Positions 10,201 to 20,608 of a stretch of 64,000 nucleotides of DNA are shown here, piece by piece (position 1 is the stretch's first letter; each line of letters begins with the position of its first letter). Where the stretch lies: positions 868,001 through 932,000 of the forward strand of contig CAKJVC010000012.1 in NCBI GenBank assembly GCA_918026815.1, read 5' to 3'. Below the pieces are notes generated by a model. That model did not search any database, had not been told where the DNA came from, and saw nothing but the letters and a program-made list of their open reading frames with translations. This DNA comes from Chalara sp. BL73. Lineage: Eukaryota; Ascomycota; Leotiomycetes; Helotiales. The position numbers were made by a program, and so were the translations under genes.

Positions 10201-13200
10201 ATGCTTTTCCGGTAAAATACACTAAAGTTAGCGTTAAAAAACTGAAAACTTTGTTTAACAAAAAAAAATACTAAAGTATTGTACTAAACGCGTAAAAATT
10301 GTTTTAAACTATACAAAGCTTTATTTAGTTTGCATGTTTTTGTTACGCTGCAGCCGGTAAATAGCTCGATATAAATGTCGGTATCGATATTTTTATACAA
10401 AAACGCAGTTTTAACGTTTATTTGCTCGAGTTTTTAATTTAAAACAACAACAAAAACAAAAATAGTTTTGTAATTTATAAGCTTAATTATTAAAACAAAA
10501 GTTTTATAAAAATCAATATTTTTTTGTTGTTCGAAGCCGCAAACTATTTAGCAAGCTTTATACTGCAAATTTTTTTTTTTTAATTTTACATTTAATTTTG
10601 AATATTTATTTACTGCTAAAAACTACGCGATTTAACGAAGTTTTTACAGCAGTTTAAGTTTTATTTTTAACTAGTAAATTATACTTTTTTTAAATCGCAG
10701 CTTTTTATATTTTTTACTGTAGAAATTTTATTGCTTTTTTTAGTGTACGTAACTTAAAAAGCTTACAAAAATTTGCGTAGCTAAAAAACGCTAATAAAAA
10801 GTACTAAGTAAATAAACAAAAGTATAAAAAAACTAGTGCTAATACAATAAAGTCTGAAAAGCTATTAAAATAACAAAGTTCAAAATGTAAAAACAGTGTA
10901 GTTAGTACATAGTTTATTGTGTTCGGAAATTTAGTTGCAGTTAATTATAAAGTTTGTTTACGTAATTTAAAATGCCGAATATAGTTTTACTGTTTATATT
11001 TTTTTTTGTTGTTTTAAGTACTTATTAATATATATACGAAAGTACCGGCGTTGTTTTGCGAGCGAAAAATATTAAATACGTTGTATAAATTATTTAAGTT
11101 TTTTTCGAATTCCGAGTTTAACTTTTTGTATTTATAGTCGAAATTAAGTTTTTAGCTTTAAAAATAAAAACGTTTTATAGTACAGCTAAGTAAAAAATCG
11201 CGAAGTAAAAGTTTATTTAGCTAAAAAACGTTGTTGTTTAATTTAGCCGATAAAATAAACTGTAAATATAAAATAAAATAATAAGTCGAGTAGTTTAACG
11301 AATTAAATTAAAAACTTTTTGTTTTTACAGCCGAATTAACTAGTACCGATAGTTAATATAAAAACTAGTAAACTGTAAATAAAACTAAAATTGCAAAAAA
11401 GTTTTAGTTAAATTAAAGTTTAAGCTAAATTAAAAGTGCTAAAAATATATTAATCGAAATAGTCGGTATACTGTAAAATTCGGTATTAAAATAAAATAAA
11501 AAAATTTACTGTAAAACGTTTTTTTTTAAACTTAAAATTTGTATTTAAAAACGTTAAAATTAAAGTTTATAGTTTTAAAGCTTTTAAATTTAATTTAAAC
11601 TTTTTTTGTAAATTAAGCTTATTTTATAGCAGTTGTTCGATTGTATAAATTAAAACTTTTTAAACAATACGACTATTTAAAGTTAAAATACAACAAATAG
11701 TATTTTTTTTAAAACTTACTAAAATTTTTCGAATTGTTTTATTTCGCAGCTTTTTTTTAGTACTAAAATTGCTGTAGTATATAATAAATCTAAAAGTGCG
11801 AATATAACTTAATACAAATAATATTTTTGTTTAAGCTTTTTATAGTATTTTTTTAATAGTAACATATAAAAACCGAATATATAAATACTTCGTATACTAT
11901 ACTGTTTTAAACTAAAACTTCAAATTTAAATTAGCAGCTTTTAAAAAAAACGCTATTTTTTGCTATATTGTATAACTAAAACGTTTAGTTGTACTATTTA
12001 TTTTTAAATTGTATAGCTTTGTAAGTTTTTAGTTAATTTCGTTAATAAAAAAATACTGTTTTAGTTTGTTCGAAATGTATTTTTTACTATTGTTACTACG
12101 AACGCGTTAAATAACTTTTTTTTTGTCGACATATTTATAATACTATTTAAAGTAAATAAAGCAGTTTGTAACTTCGCTTTTAGTTTTTATTAAATATACA
12201 CGCGCGAACTTAGTTTTATTGTATTTAAAAATTACAAAAAACTAGTTGCTGTTAAAACTTTTAACTGAAATTAACTTTATTACGTCGATATAAATTAGTT
12301 TTAGTTTGTGTTTTTTAAACTTAATTTAGCAGTTGTATAACTGTTTAGTTTTTTTTTACGTAATACAAATTTTATACATATATCGATTTTCGGAATAATA
12401 TTTGTTAAAATTAACGCTAGTAGTTATAATAAACAGTTTAAATAAATTTTGATTTTTAAAATGTTTTATACAATTGTATTACAAAAACATGTTTTTTTTA
12501 ACAGTATAAATTTAAAAAGCAGTAAACGTTTTAATTAAAAAAGCTAATACAACTAGTAAAGCAATATTACTTAAACTAAAGCTAAATAGTTATTCGGCTC
12601 GATTTAAAAACTACAAACTATAACGTGCTGTAACATTAATTTTATAATTATTAATTACTTAGTAAATTAAATTTTCGGTTAAAATTAGTCGTACTTTTTT
12701 ATTTCGGAAAATTTAAAATACTAAAATTAAATTAAAAAAGCTTATAACTAAACAGTATTTAACATCGGTTAAAGTAAATTTTACTAGCTAGCTATTAAAT
12801 TTTAGAATAAAAATTTTAACAGTTTTTTTACTTTTGTACTTAACGCTTTTTTTTATACTTTTGTATATATCGAAGTTTTTACAAATAATACTAACAAAAA
12901 CAGCTAAGTTGTTTATTGCATAATTAATATAACCGGTGTCGATTATTTATTCGTTTTAAAAAACTGTGTTTATATTAAAATTCAGCAAAACTGTTTTTTA
13001 AAAAATAATGCCGGCTAAAACTTTTAAATTAAAAGCTAAACAGCTGAAATTAGTTATTGCTGTTAAAAAGTTATTGTTAGCTATAAATAATAAAAGTTTA
13101 AGCTTTTTAAAATTTTTATTATTTTCGTTTTTAACTTTTCGTTTACAATTATTACAGTTTTTAAATTTTTTTTTAAAATATAAATACTTTAAAAAGCATT

Positions 13201-15452
13201 TAGTTTCGGTATAACGAAACTTTTTACAAAACGTACAAAAATTTACAGCAAAATTATTCAGCTAACAGTTTTAAACAAAAAGCGCAATATTAAAGTTTGC
13301 AAAAAAACTTTAACAAACTTTTTTATTGAACGTTTTTTAAATAATAGTTTTATAAATAACTGCTAGTATACTAAAAACTTTAATTAAATTGTGTATTTAC
13401 TAAAAAGTCGTAACAAAAATATTGTACATTAAACTTAAAGCTTAAAAAAATCGCATTATTAACTGTATGTTAGTAAATATTGCAGTTAAATATAAATTTT
13501 TAAGTTTGTTATTAACTTGTAATAGCGTATTTACTAGTTCGTTTACGTTTTTACAGTCGGCTAAATTAATATTGTAAAACTTTAAAAACAGTTTAATTAA
13601 CTTTTTAATACTAGTAATACAAGTTTTTTTTAAAGCTTTTATTATTTCGTAAATTTGTATTATATATTTAACAGTTGTATATTTATTGTATTTACAACGA
13701 TTTTTAATAACAGTACATATTCGTTTTTGCTTATTTTTTTAAACTGCTATTTTTTTATTGTATATTTTTTTAAAAGTGCAGTATTTATTATATGCCGATT
13801 TATATTGCGTTTTTTGTTTCGAAATAATTGCAATTTCAGCTTTAACAATAAAAGCACTTAGTTCGGTTAAAAATACAAAAACTTTAAACTTTTGTAGTGT
13901 AATACTAAATTTACTAAAAACGAAGTATTTCGTTATACAACAGTTAAAAATAGTTTAGTTAACTTTAAACTTAAAAGTCGGCATTATTAACAAACTAAAC
14001 AAAGCTTTAAGTTCGTCGGCTATAATTATAGTAAAAAAATAATAATAATAAGTTTTAGTAAAAAAAGCCGGCAGCGTCGGCGAAGTTTAAATAAAATATA
14101 TACGTTAAAACTTAAATTAAACAAAAATTTAATTTTTGCAAAGTTCGATTTCGAAAATAAATCGAGTTTAATAAATTGTAGTTTTTTAAAGTTTAAATTT
14201 AAACGTTTAAAATTAAAGTTTAATAAACTTAAAAAACTAAAAAAGCTTAATAATCGCGATTATAATTTAAAAGCCAAAATAACAATTTCAACGTTAAGTA
14301 GTAGCAATTGTACTGTAAAACCGAACAAGCTAGTAAAACTAGCTAGTAAATAATAGCTTTTTTGAAAATTAGCTTAAAAAAGCAGTATTTTACTGTTGTA
14401 CTTTTTAAAACAAAAAAAATAAAACTTGCGATTTAAACGATCGAAATAAATATTAAAAAAGTTTTTTACAGTATTTTTAATATAATAAAACTAGTAGTTT
14501 AAATTGCGTTAAGCTAAGCAATAGTAAAATTAAAATTGTTTAAACTCGAGCAAAGTTTGTTCTGTAAAAAAAATCGACAACAACTATTTTATACAGCGTT
14601 TTTTATATCGAAACTTTGATTTTATTAAAATTTTAACAGTTTTTTAACTTTTTAGCTAAAACGAAAAATAGTTTAATTTGTATAAATCTTAAAAATTTAT
14701 ATTATAATACTAGTACTAGTAATTTGAAAAGTTTTTAACTAAAATTTATAACTTTAACAAACAATTTTAGCCGGTAACCGGTAAAATATAAAGTTTACAC
14801 AAGTTTTTAGCTAGTGAAATGTAAGTAAACTTACATATTTTTGTTTAGTAAAATAAATACTTAACGCGAAAATAACTTTGTTAAAAATAAAACTTAAAAA
14901 CTCGAAAAAAAAATTATTAGTTCTATAAAAAAGTTTTAAATTTAAAAAGTCTAAAACTTTTTTAATTAAAAAAAAGCACTAGCTACGAAAACACGCGTGC
15001 TTAAAAAAAAATCGTTTTTAAAAATAAAAAAAAAACGAGTTTCAAAAAAAAAAGCGAAAAAAAGCTCGATATTAATTAGCAGAACGAAAAAAAAACGATT
15101 TAAATTCTGTACGTATTTTAAGCTAGCCTGGAAATCAAAACACAACAAAACGTACAATAAAAAGTTCTCGAATAGTTTTTAGCTAAAATAGAATTAAAGC
15201 TGAAATAAAGCCGAAAAGTTGTTTACTACAACTTGAATTATTTAAAAAAAAAAAAAAAAACAGCTTTAAAAAAAAAAAACAAAAAAAAAAAATAACCGAT
15301 TTTTTTGTTTGTTAAAAAAAGTAAAAAAGTTTAATATAAAAAACTACTTTTGACTTTCAACTTGTAAAAGTGTACTTAGAATGCGTAAGTTAGTAGCGTT
15401 TTTTGATTTGTAAAACAAAACTTAGCTAGTTGTTAAGTCCTGTGCGGAATCC

Positions 15453-15464
15453 GGGCTTATAACC
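15453..15464 (-). other. Copia primer-binding site
   Basis: On the minus strand GGTTATAAGCCC directly follows the 5' LTR. It matches the complement of the initiator tRNA-Met anticodon arm (GGTTATGAGCCC) at 11 of 12 bases. Drosophila copia is known to be primed by this internal half of the tRNA rather than by its 3' end. Confidence 0.7.
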
Positions 15465-15582
15465 TGTTAAAATGAAAAAGAACATGATTATATTATTTAA
15501 AATAAAGATAGGAGGCAGGGCCTCCTATCTATATGCCTACAGTCAGGGTTTATAGTGGGGCTGTCTGCCTGAGGTTTCAACA
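15465..15582 (-). repeat. Copia 5' LTR
   Basis: 118-bp partner of 8938-9055. Within its first 50 bp (the side facing the interior) several G bases have become A and a C has become T. In the outer 68 bp only one base differs (an A/T transversion). Confidence 0.9.
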
Positions 15583-15989
15583 CCGGCTGTAGCTGTTTGT
15601 GTAGCTTGTTTGATTAAGTGATTTTGAAAAAGCTTTAAAGCTCGAATAGCATATTGTCGTACGCTAGCATTAAATCGTACGCTAGCGGGATACAATGCTA
15701 ATTCGACTTTTATAGAGCAAATTGGGCTAGTTCGGAAAACACTTAGTATTTTGCGTAGTGCTAAGTTTTGTAATGATTGTAGTTGTCGGCTAAATTGTGC
15801 TTGAATTTTCTACTATATTACCGCTCTGTAGTCGGCCACGCTAGTTACGCAAGCGAAGTATAATTGTCGAATAGCAAAAGGACTAAAACTTTGCTTTGTA
15901 TTAGCTAGTTTAACTAGTCGATTAAAAACTGACCTAGCTTGACTAGTACGTATTGCGACGTGTTGCTTAAATGTAAGCTCTGAATCGAA

Positions 15990-16613
15990 CTAAATGCTTA
16001 GCCAGCGTACTAGCTTTTTTGGCTGTACGACGTTGTTGTCAAGTAGTCGTAAACTAATTAAACTAGCTAGTTTGGCTGTCGTAAAGTGGATTAGTTCGGT
16101 TTTGGCCAAATCGAATTGAATTGCATTTAAGCTCGCTAGTTCAGCTAGTTTAGCTACTTCGCGTTCTAGTATGCGTACATTTTTCCGTAAACTAGTCGAT
16201 GCTGTAGTCAATAACATGTCGTTTATATACAACACTATTTTAATCGACGAAGCTAGCTTTGCCGCTAAGTCTCGTATGTAAATCAAAAACAGTATTGGCG
16301 AAATAAGACTGCTTTGCGAAATGCCGGTATTAATTGTACTAAATTGCTTTAATTGGTTGTCGAACGATAAGCGTAATTGTCGATTAGCTAAAAATAATAA
16401 TACCCAGGAAATCAAGCTAGTCGGCATGCCGAGTTTTTGCAAAATAGCTAGTAGCTGATTTTTGGCTACGTGATCGAATGCTTTTTTGATGTTTAGTAGC
16501 AACGTTGTTGTTGTATACTTTGCTAGTCGATTTTGTTGTATTTTATTTGTTAATAGCATTGCTGCGTTGATAGCTGATTTTTTCAAGCGACTTCCGATTT
16601 GCGTATTGTGCAA
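15990..16613 (-). pseudogene. LINE A ORF2: reverse transcriptase
   Basis: A 207-codon open stretch with LINE RT blocks in order: IGSRLKKSAINAAMLL, LLLNIKKAFDHVAKNQLL (block with catalytic Asp changed to Asn), LANRQLRLSFDN, GISQSSLISPILF, and the active site Y-I-N-D (16218-16229) instead of YxDD. It ends at the LDNNVVQPKKLVRWL stretch. It matches 21170-21780 of copy B closely. The YxND change is shared with copy B. Confidence 0.8.
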
Positions 16614-17926
16614 GAAGCTAGCTGTTTCTGCTAAGTAGCTAAGTCGCTAAGCTAGTATACGTTCGCTAATTTTGCTTAAGCAATTTAGTAGCGATATTAC
16701 TCTGTATATTGTCAGATTCGTATAGTTAGGCTTTTGATGCTTTTTGAGTATTACACTTGTAGCTTGCTTTTAGCACTTTGAGTAATAGCCGACATGCAAT
16801 AAACTAGCAAATAGTCTGTAAAATAGCTCCGGATCCGTACGATAAGCTTAACGAATAATATTTTGATTGATTAAATCCGGACTTGGCACACAGCATCGAC
16901 AATACGCTACCACAACAACAATTTTCAACCCCCCCTATTTTGTTCAAAACACGTCTCCAATACTTGAAGAACTAGCTCACTAGCCTATTCCTCCCAGCAA
17001 TAGCCAGCTCGACGCGTGGTGCGCGTAGAAAACGCTTTGTTGTGGTCGATATGTCGAGCGCGTCTGACCCCTTTTTGGAGGCGCCCGCCTCTAGCCCACC
17101 CCCAAGTGATGCTGTCGACATGATCGATGTGCCTATCGAAAGCTCTAGCTTAGAGCTACCAAATCAGCTTATTTGCAACAGTGCTATTAGGCCTATCGAG
17201 CTAGAACCTAGCTCCGACCTTATTGCTAGCAATCCTTTCGCGACGGAAAACTTTTCTGCCGCATTTGCCTCAGGCATCAACTTTCACCGCCCGCATCACA
17301 ACCAAAACGGCAAGCGTACGGCTTTTAGTTTTTCCGCAACCGACAATAACAACAACGCGAAACAAGCACGTTTTGCAACAACAACAACTACACAATCGGC
17401 ACGCGAGCTAGTTTTACAAGCTCGTGATTTATTGATCCAAGCTAGCTTAGCTACGCAATCACGCGACGAGCAATCGAAGCTACTAGATTTGCTAGAGATT
17501 TTCAGGGAATACACGGAACAAAGAAAATTGCGTACGGCGTCTACAATCATCACGTCGCAAATCGCCAACCTAGAATCAGCTACGCGTCAAATTGAGACAA
17601 AAGCTAAAGCACTAGCTAAAGTGCCTATCGCTACAGCTATAGCTACAGCACCTACAGCTACAGCACCCAAATCGACACCGTCGTACGCGTCGATAGCTAC
17701 GACTAGCAACATGCCTACAACCAAGCCTCAGGAATGGACCTTAGTTCAGCCTAGATCAAAAGCAAAAGTGTTGGAAAAGTAGGTACGTGATAATAGAAGC
17801 TAATAGTAATAGCTATACGGAATCGCTCATAGAAAGCTGTATTGACTTTGACTTGTATTGATTGACTTTTTAACTTGAACTTGACTTTTTAATGACTTGT
17901 TCTATTTACAAAGGAGCGGACAGGCT

Positions 17927-17934
17927 TATTTATA
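17927..17934 (-). promoter_or_regulatory. TATA box of solo LTR 1
   Basis: TATAAATA on the minus strand, preceded by GGG and followed by AGCCTGTCCGCTCC. It lies about 115 bp downstream of the ATGAGTCAT array in LTR sense. The same box occurs at the same place in solo LTR 2. Confidence 0.55.
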
Positions 17935-18047
17935 CCCTATTATGCTCTACTAGCGTGAGTCATAGCTTACGCGTCCTTAGAATTGATTTCTAATAAAAAG
18001 AATCGAAAAGATTTAAATCAAGTTCGATTTGTAATAAGGTGGCGAAT

Positions 18048-18089
18048 ATGACTCATGTGGCAAATATGACTCATAGCATAATGACTCAT
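18048..18089. promoter_or_regulatory. Array of Gcn4/CPC-1-type sites in solo LTR 1
   Basis: Three copies of the palindromic 9-mer ATGACTCAT at 18048-18056, 18066-18074 and 18081-18089. A related TGAGTCA core lies at 17956-17962. ATGACTCAT is the consensus site of the bZIP activators Gcn4 (yeast) and CPC-1/CpcA (filamentous fungi). Function here is inferred from sequence only. Confidence 0.6.
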
Positions 18090-20442
18090 GTGGCGAATAA
18101 AAGATACTATCACCTAATATTGCGTAATGTTGGATTACGTAATAATCAACAAAAAGTAGCTAATTTAGCTACTTCAAAAATTGAACTAAGCAAAACTAAG
18201 GTGCAAAGGCTAGTTTTGATCAGATCCCTAAACGCAAACAACACATTTTCGCCACTAGCATTACGGAATGCTTTCAACAACGCTTTCGCTCAAAAAGGCG
18301 TAAAAGAGCCGGTAGTTAATACTATTACAAAATCACTTGGCCAAAATCTAGTAGTTACTACGACTAGCCAATTTTCGGCACAATATCTACTCGACAAGCA
18401 AGCTATTTGGCAACACCTAGTATCGTACAAACTAGCTCAAATCGACGAGCCTTGGCACAAAGTCGTGCTACACAATATTCCGACAGCCGACTTCAATACA
18501 GCTAGCGGCATAGAGCTAGTAATCGACGAAATCAAAACTTTCAACAAAGGTCTACAACCTATCGGAAAGCCGTATTGGCTGTCGTCAGCTGACAAGCGGG
18601 CCAATCAACGTGCGGGGTCTATCGTCGTCGCATTTGCTACAGCCGACGAAGCTAGTCGAGCTATTCGACACCGGCTATTTATCGCCGGCATCAGCGTACG
18701 CGTAGAGAAATTCTATGCTACAGCGCCAACGACGCAATGCGGCAAATGTCAGGCATTCGGGCATATCGACACACATTGCAAAAAATCAGCAAAATGCAAG
18801 CTTTGTAGCGAGGGTCACGTGACTAAGCAACATGCTTGTAATACGTGCAATACCGTTAGAGCCAAATGCATTCACTTAGTGCCGACATGCGCCAATTGCA
18901 AAGGCAATCATACAGCTGATAATCGAACATGCGAGGTTTTTACTTCAATTAAATCGACTAAGCTAAACTAGCTAGTATGATTAGTAGCAATACTAAAGTA
19001 CTACAAGTGAACCTTAACAAAAACGCTGCAGCTACCGAATTAGCACTTCAGCTAGCTATTGAGCTAAAAATCGACATAATAGTAGTTCAAGAACTATAGC
19101 TAGTTCGACCAGCCGACAATGAGCTAGACTATTCGACAACACGCTTAATAGCTCATTCAGCATTTCTACAGATATTGCTAGCCGACCTTTCATTCCGACC
19201 TCGTACGCTAGTCTACGTAGCGAAAAGCTATCGGCCAATAGTCACTATAGCAAGCACGTTACTACGTGACTCCGACATGCTTGTAGTCGATGTTGTAGAA
19301 GGAACGTCAAAATTACAACTTCTCAATATTTACAATGAATCAGACCAAGCTAGATTAGGGCCCAAAACGCTAGAACGGTGCTTGTATGCTAGAACGCTAC
19401 AGCCAAGTACGATTTTGCTAGGCGATTTTAATACGCATTATTTTTGGTGGGATCCATTAGCAAAGCCTAGTCCGAATGCCGACGAGCTAGTCAATTGGAT
19501 CGAAAATCAAGAACTAGCGTTATTGAATACGCCTGGCGAAAGCACTTTTTTTCGGCCACAGCTAACTAGAGAATCGGTACTAGATTTAACTTTAGTTTCG
19601 AGCAATTTAGCTGAACTAGTCGACGACTGGCAAATTTTGCCTGATTTAGGCTCGGACCATTACGGCATCCTTTTTACAATACGCGGAACTAGTACTAGCT
19701 CGGATTTCGACAACAATATGCAAACTAGATTCAATACGCAACTAGCTGACTGGCCTTAATTTTCGGAAGCTTTTGCTCGAGAAATCAAAAATAGCTCGAT
19801 TTTGAGCAGTTCGGCTTTAGTTCAGCTTAGTACAATTAATCAAAGTAGCTCAGCCAGCTTGGAATTGCTTCAGGATCCTAATTTGGAAATCGGACAAATC
19901 CTACAACACGCTAGCGCTAACGCTAGCACTAGCTCTAGTACTAGCTATTCGGATATGCTAGTTACTGATTTTCTAGATCAAGCCGTAGAATCGCTTACAA
20001 CAGCTATTACTACGGCAGCAAAATTAGCGATTCCAATACAAAAAACTAGCGCTAAAGCCAAGCTTTGGTGGAATGACGAACTACGGGAATTGCGGCAAAC
20101 TATGCTACAGCGCAAACGACAGCTAGCACGTGATGCTAGTTAACAGGCAGCACGTGATTCTAGTCGGAAACAGGAATATCTAGTAGCTCGCAATAGCTAT
20201 TTTTTGGCTATCAAACGTGCAAAACGCAAGCATTGGAATCAATTTCTGGAAAAAGAGGATCCGCGATCAATTTACAAAGCTATGGCTTATACAAAAGATC
20301 GACAAACGGAACGGATGCTTGCTATTTCAGGCCAAACGACATTCTAAAGCAAAGCTAGTGCGCTACGTAGCAAGCTGTTTCTGTTGATTATTACGTAATC
20401 CAACATTACGTAATATTAGGTGATAGTATCTATACTCGCCAC

Positions 20443-20487
20443 ATGAGTCATATTTGCCACATGAGTCATATTTGCCACATGAGTCAT
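20443..20487. promoter_or_regulatory. Array of Gcn4/CPC-1-type sites in solo LTR 2
   Basis: Three ATGAGTCAT 9-mers at 20443-20451, 20461-20469 and 20479-20487, at exact 18-bp spacing. They form a small tandem repeat (unit ATGAGTCATATTTGCCAC). A TGACTCA core follows at 20573-20579. The site is the reverse complement of ATGACTCAT, a consensus Gcn4-family site. Confidence 0.6.
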
Positions 20488-20600
20488 ATTCGCCACCTTA
20501 TTACAAATCGAACTTGATTTAAATCTTTTCGATTCTTTTTATTAGAAATCAATTCTAAGGACGCGTAAGCTATGACTCACGCTAGTAGAGCACAATAGGG

Positions 20601-20608
20601 TATAAATA
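20601..20608 (+). promoter_or_regulatory. TATA box of solo LTR 2
   Basis: TATAAATA about 115 bp downstream of the activator-site array and about 220 bp from the LTR start. This spacing is compatible with a U3 promoter. Confidence 0.55.

Larger units (their letters stand above)
8938..15582 (-). mobile_element. Complete Ty1/copia retrotransposon, RIP-inactivated
   Basis: Two 118-bp LTRs (8938-9055 and 15465-15582) that begin TGTTG and end CAACA bound 6.6 kb. The flanking pentamer CCGGC is identical on both sides (8933-8937 and 15583-15587). These flanks join to restore the LINE sequence, proving insertion into LINE copy A. On the minus strand the right LTR is followed directly by GGTTATAAGCCC, a half initiator-tRNA primer site. 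Pol order on the minus strand fits copia, with RT near the left end. The interior is extremely AT-rich and full of stops. Integrase and Gag cannot be read with confidence. Confidence 0.9.
7572..16887 (-). mobile_element. Tad-like LINE copy A, 5'-truncated, split by copia
   Basis: Minus-strand non-LTR retrotransposon. The 3' tail is a (TTA)n run on the plus strand (7572-7591), i.e. (AAT)n on the coding strand. Reading leftward it carries RT (15990-16613), RNase H and a C-terminal zinc motif (7771-8784). A copia element sits at 8938-15582 inside it. Removing that and one target duplication leaves about 2.67 kb, collinear with copy B from about 20890 to 23540. Homology to copy B stops at 16887, just upstream of the RT block, so copy A lacks ORF1 and the endonuclease. 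Its left flank is the gypsy remnant; its right flank is the 5' end of copy B. Confidence 0.85.
17769..18151 (-). repeat. Solo LTR 1, 383 bp, TSD AAAAG
   Basis: Starts TGTTGGAAAAG and ends ATAATCAACA on the plus strand. The pentamer AAAAG flanks both sides (17764-17768 and 18152-18156). It is the inverted copy of 20382-20753. The transcriptional sense is minus, because the activator-like array lies upstream of a TATA box only on that strand. It splits ORF1 of the LINE. No internal element remains. Confidence 0.9.
17051..18971 (+). pseudogene. LINE B ORF1 (nucleic-acid-binding Gag-like protein)
   Basis: ORF1 runs from an ATG at 17051 and is broken at 17769 by a solo LTR; it resumes in the same reading frame after 18156. 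The first part is low in structure: Ser/Pro-rich start, Asn and Thr runs, then Ala/Thr-rich. The second part ends in three cysteine knuckles: CGKCQAFGHIDTHC, CKLCSEGHVTKQHAC and CANCKGNHTADNRTC. This is the usual nucleic-acid-binding end of Tad/Jockey-type ORF1. Apart from the insertion, no stop interrupts it. ORF2 begins 5 nt after the ORF1 stop (ATG at 18977). Confidence 0.8.

Noticed and set aside
15240..15295. Poly-A runs as a retroposed mRNA tail
   Set aside because: Interrupted A-runs inside the copia leader; explained by RIP of an A-rich coding strand.
17296..17568. Antisense frame inside LINE B ORF1
   Set aside because: Mirror of the ORF1 coding bias; ORF1 explains the sequence.
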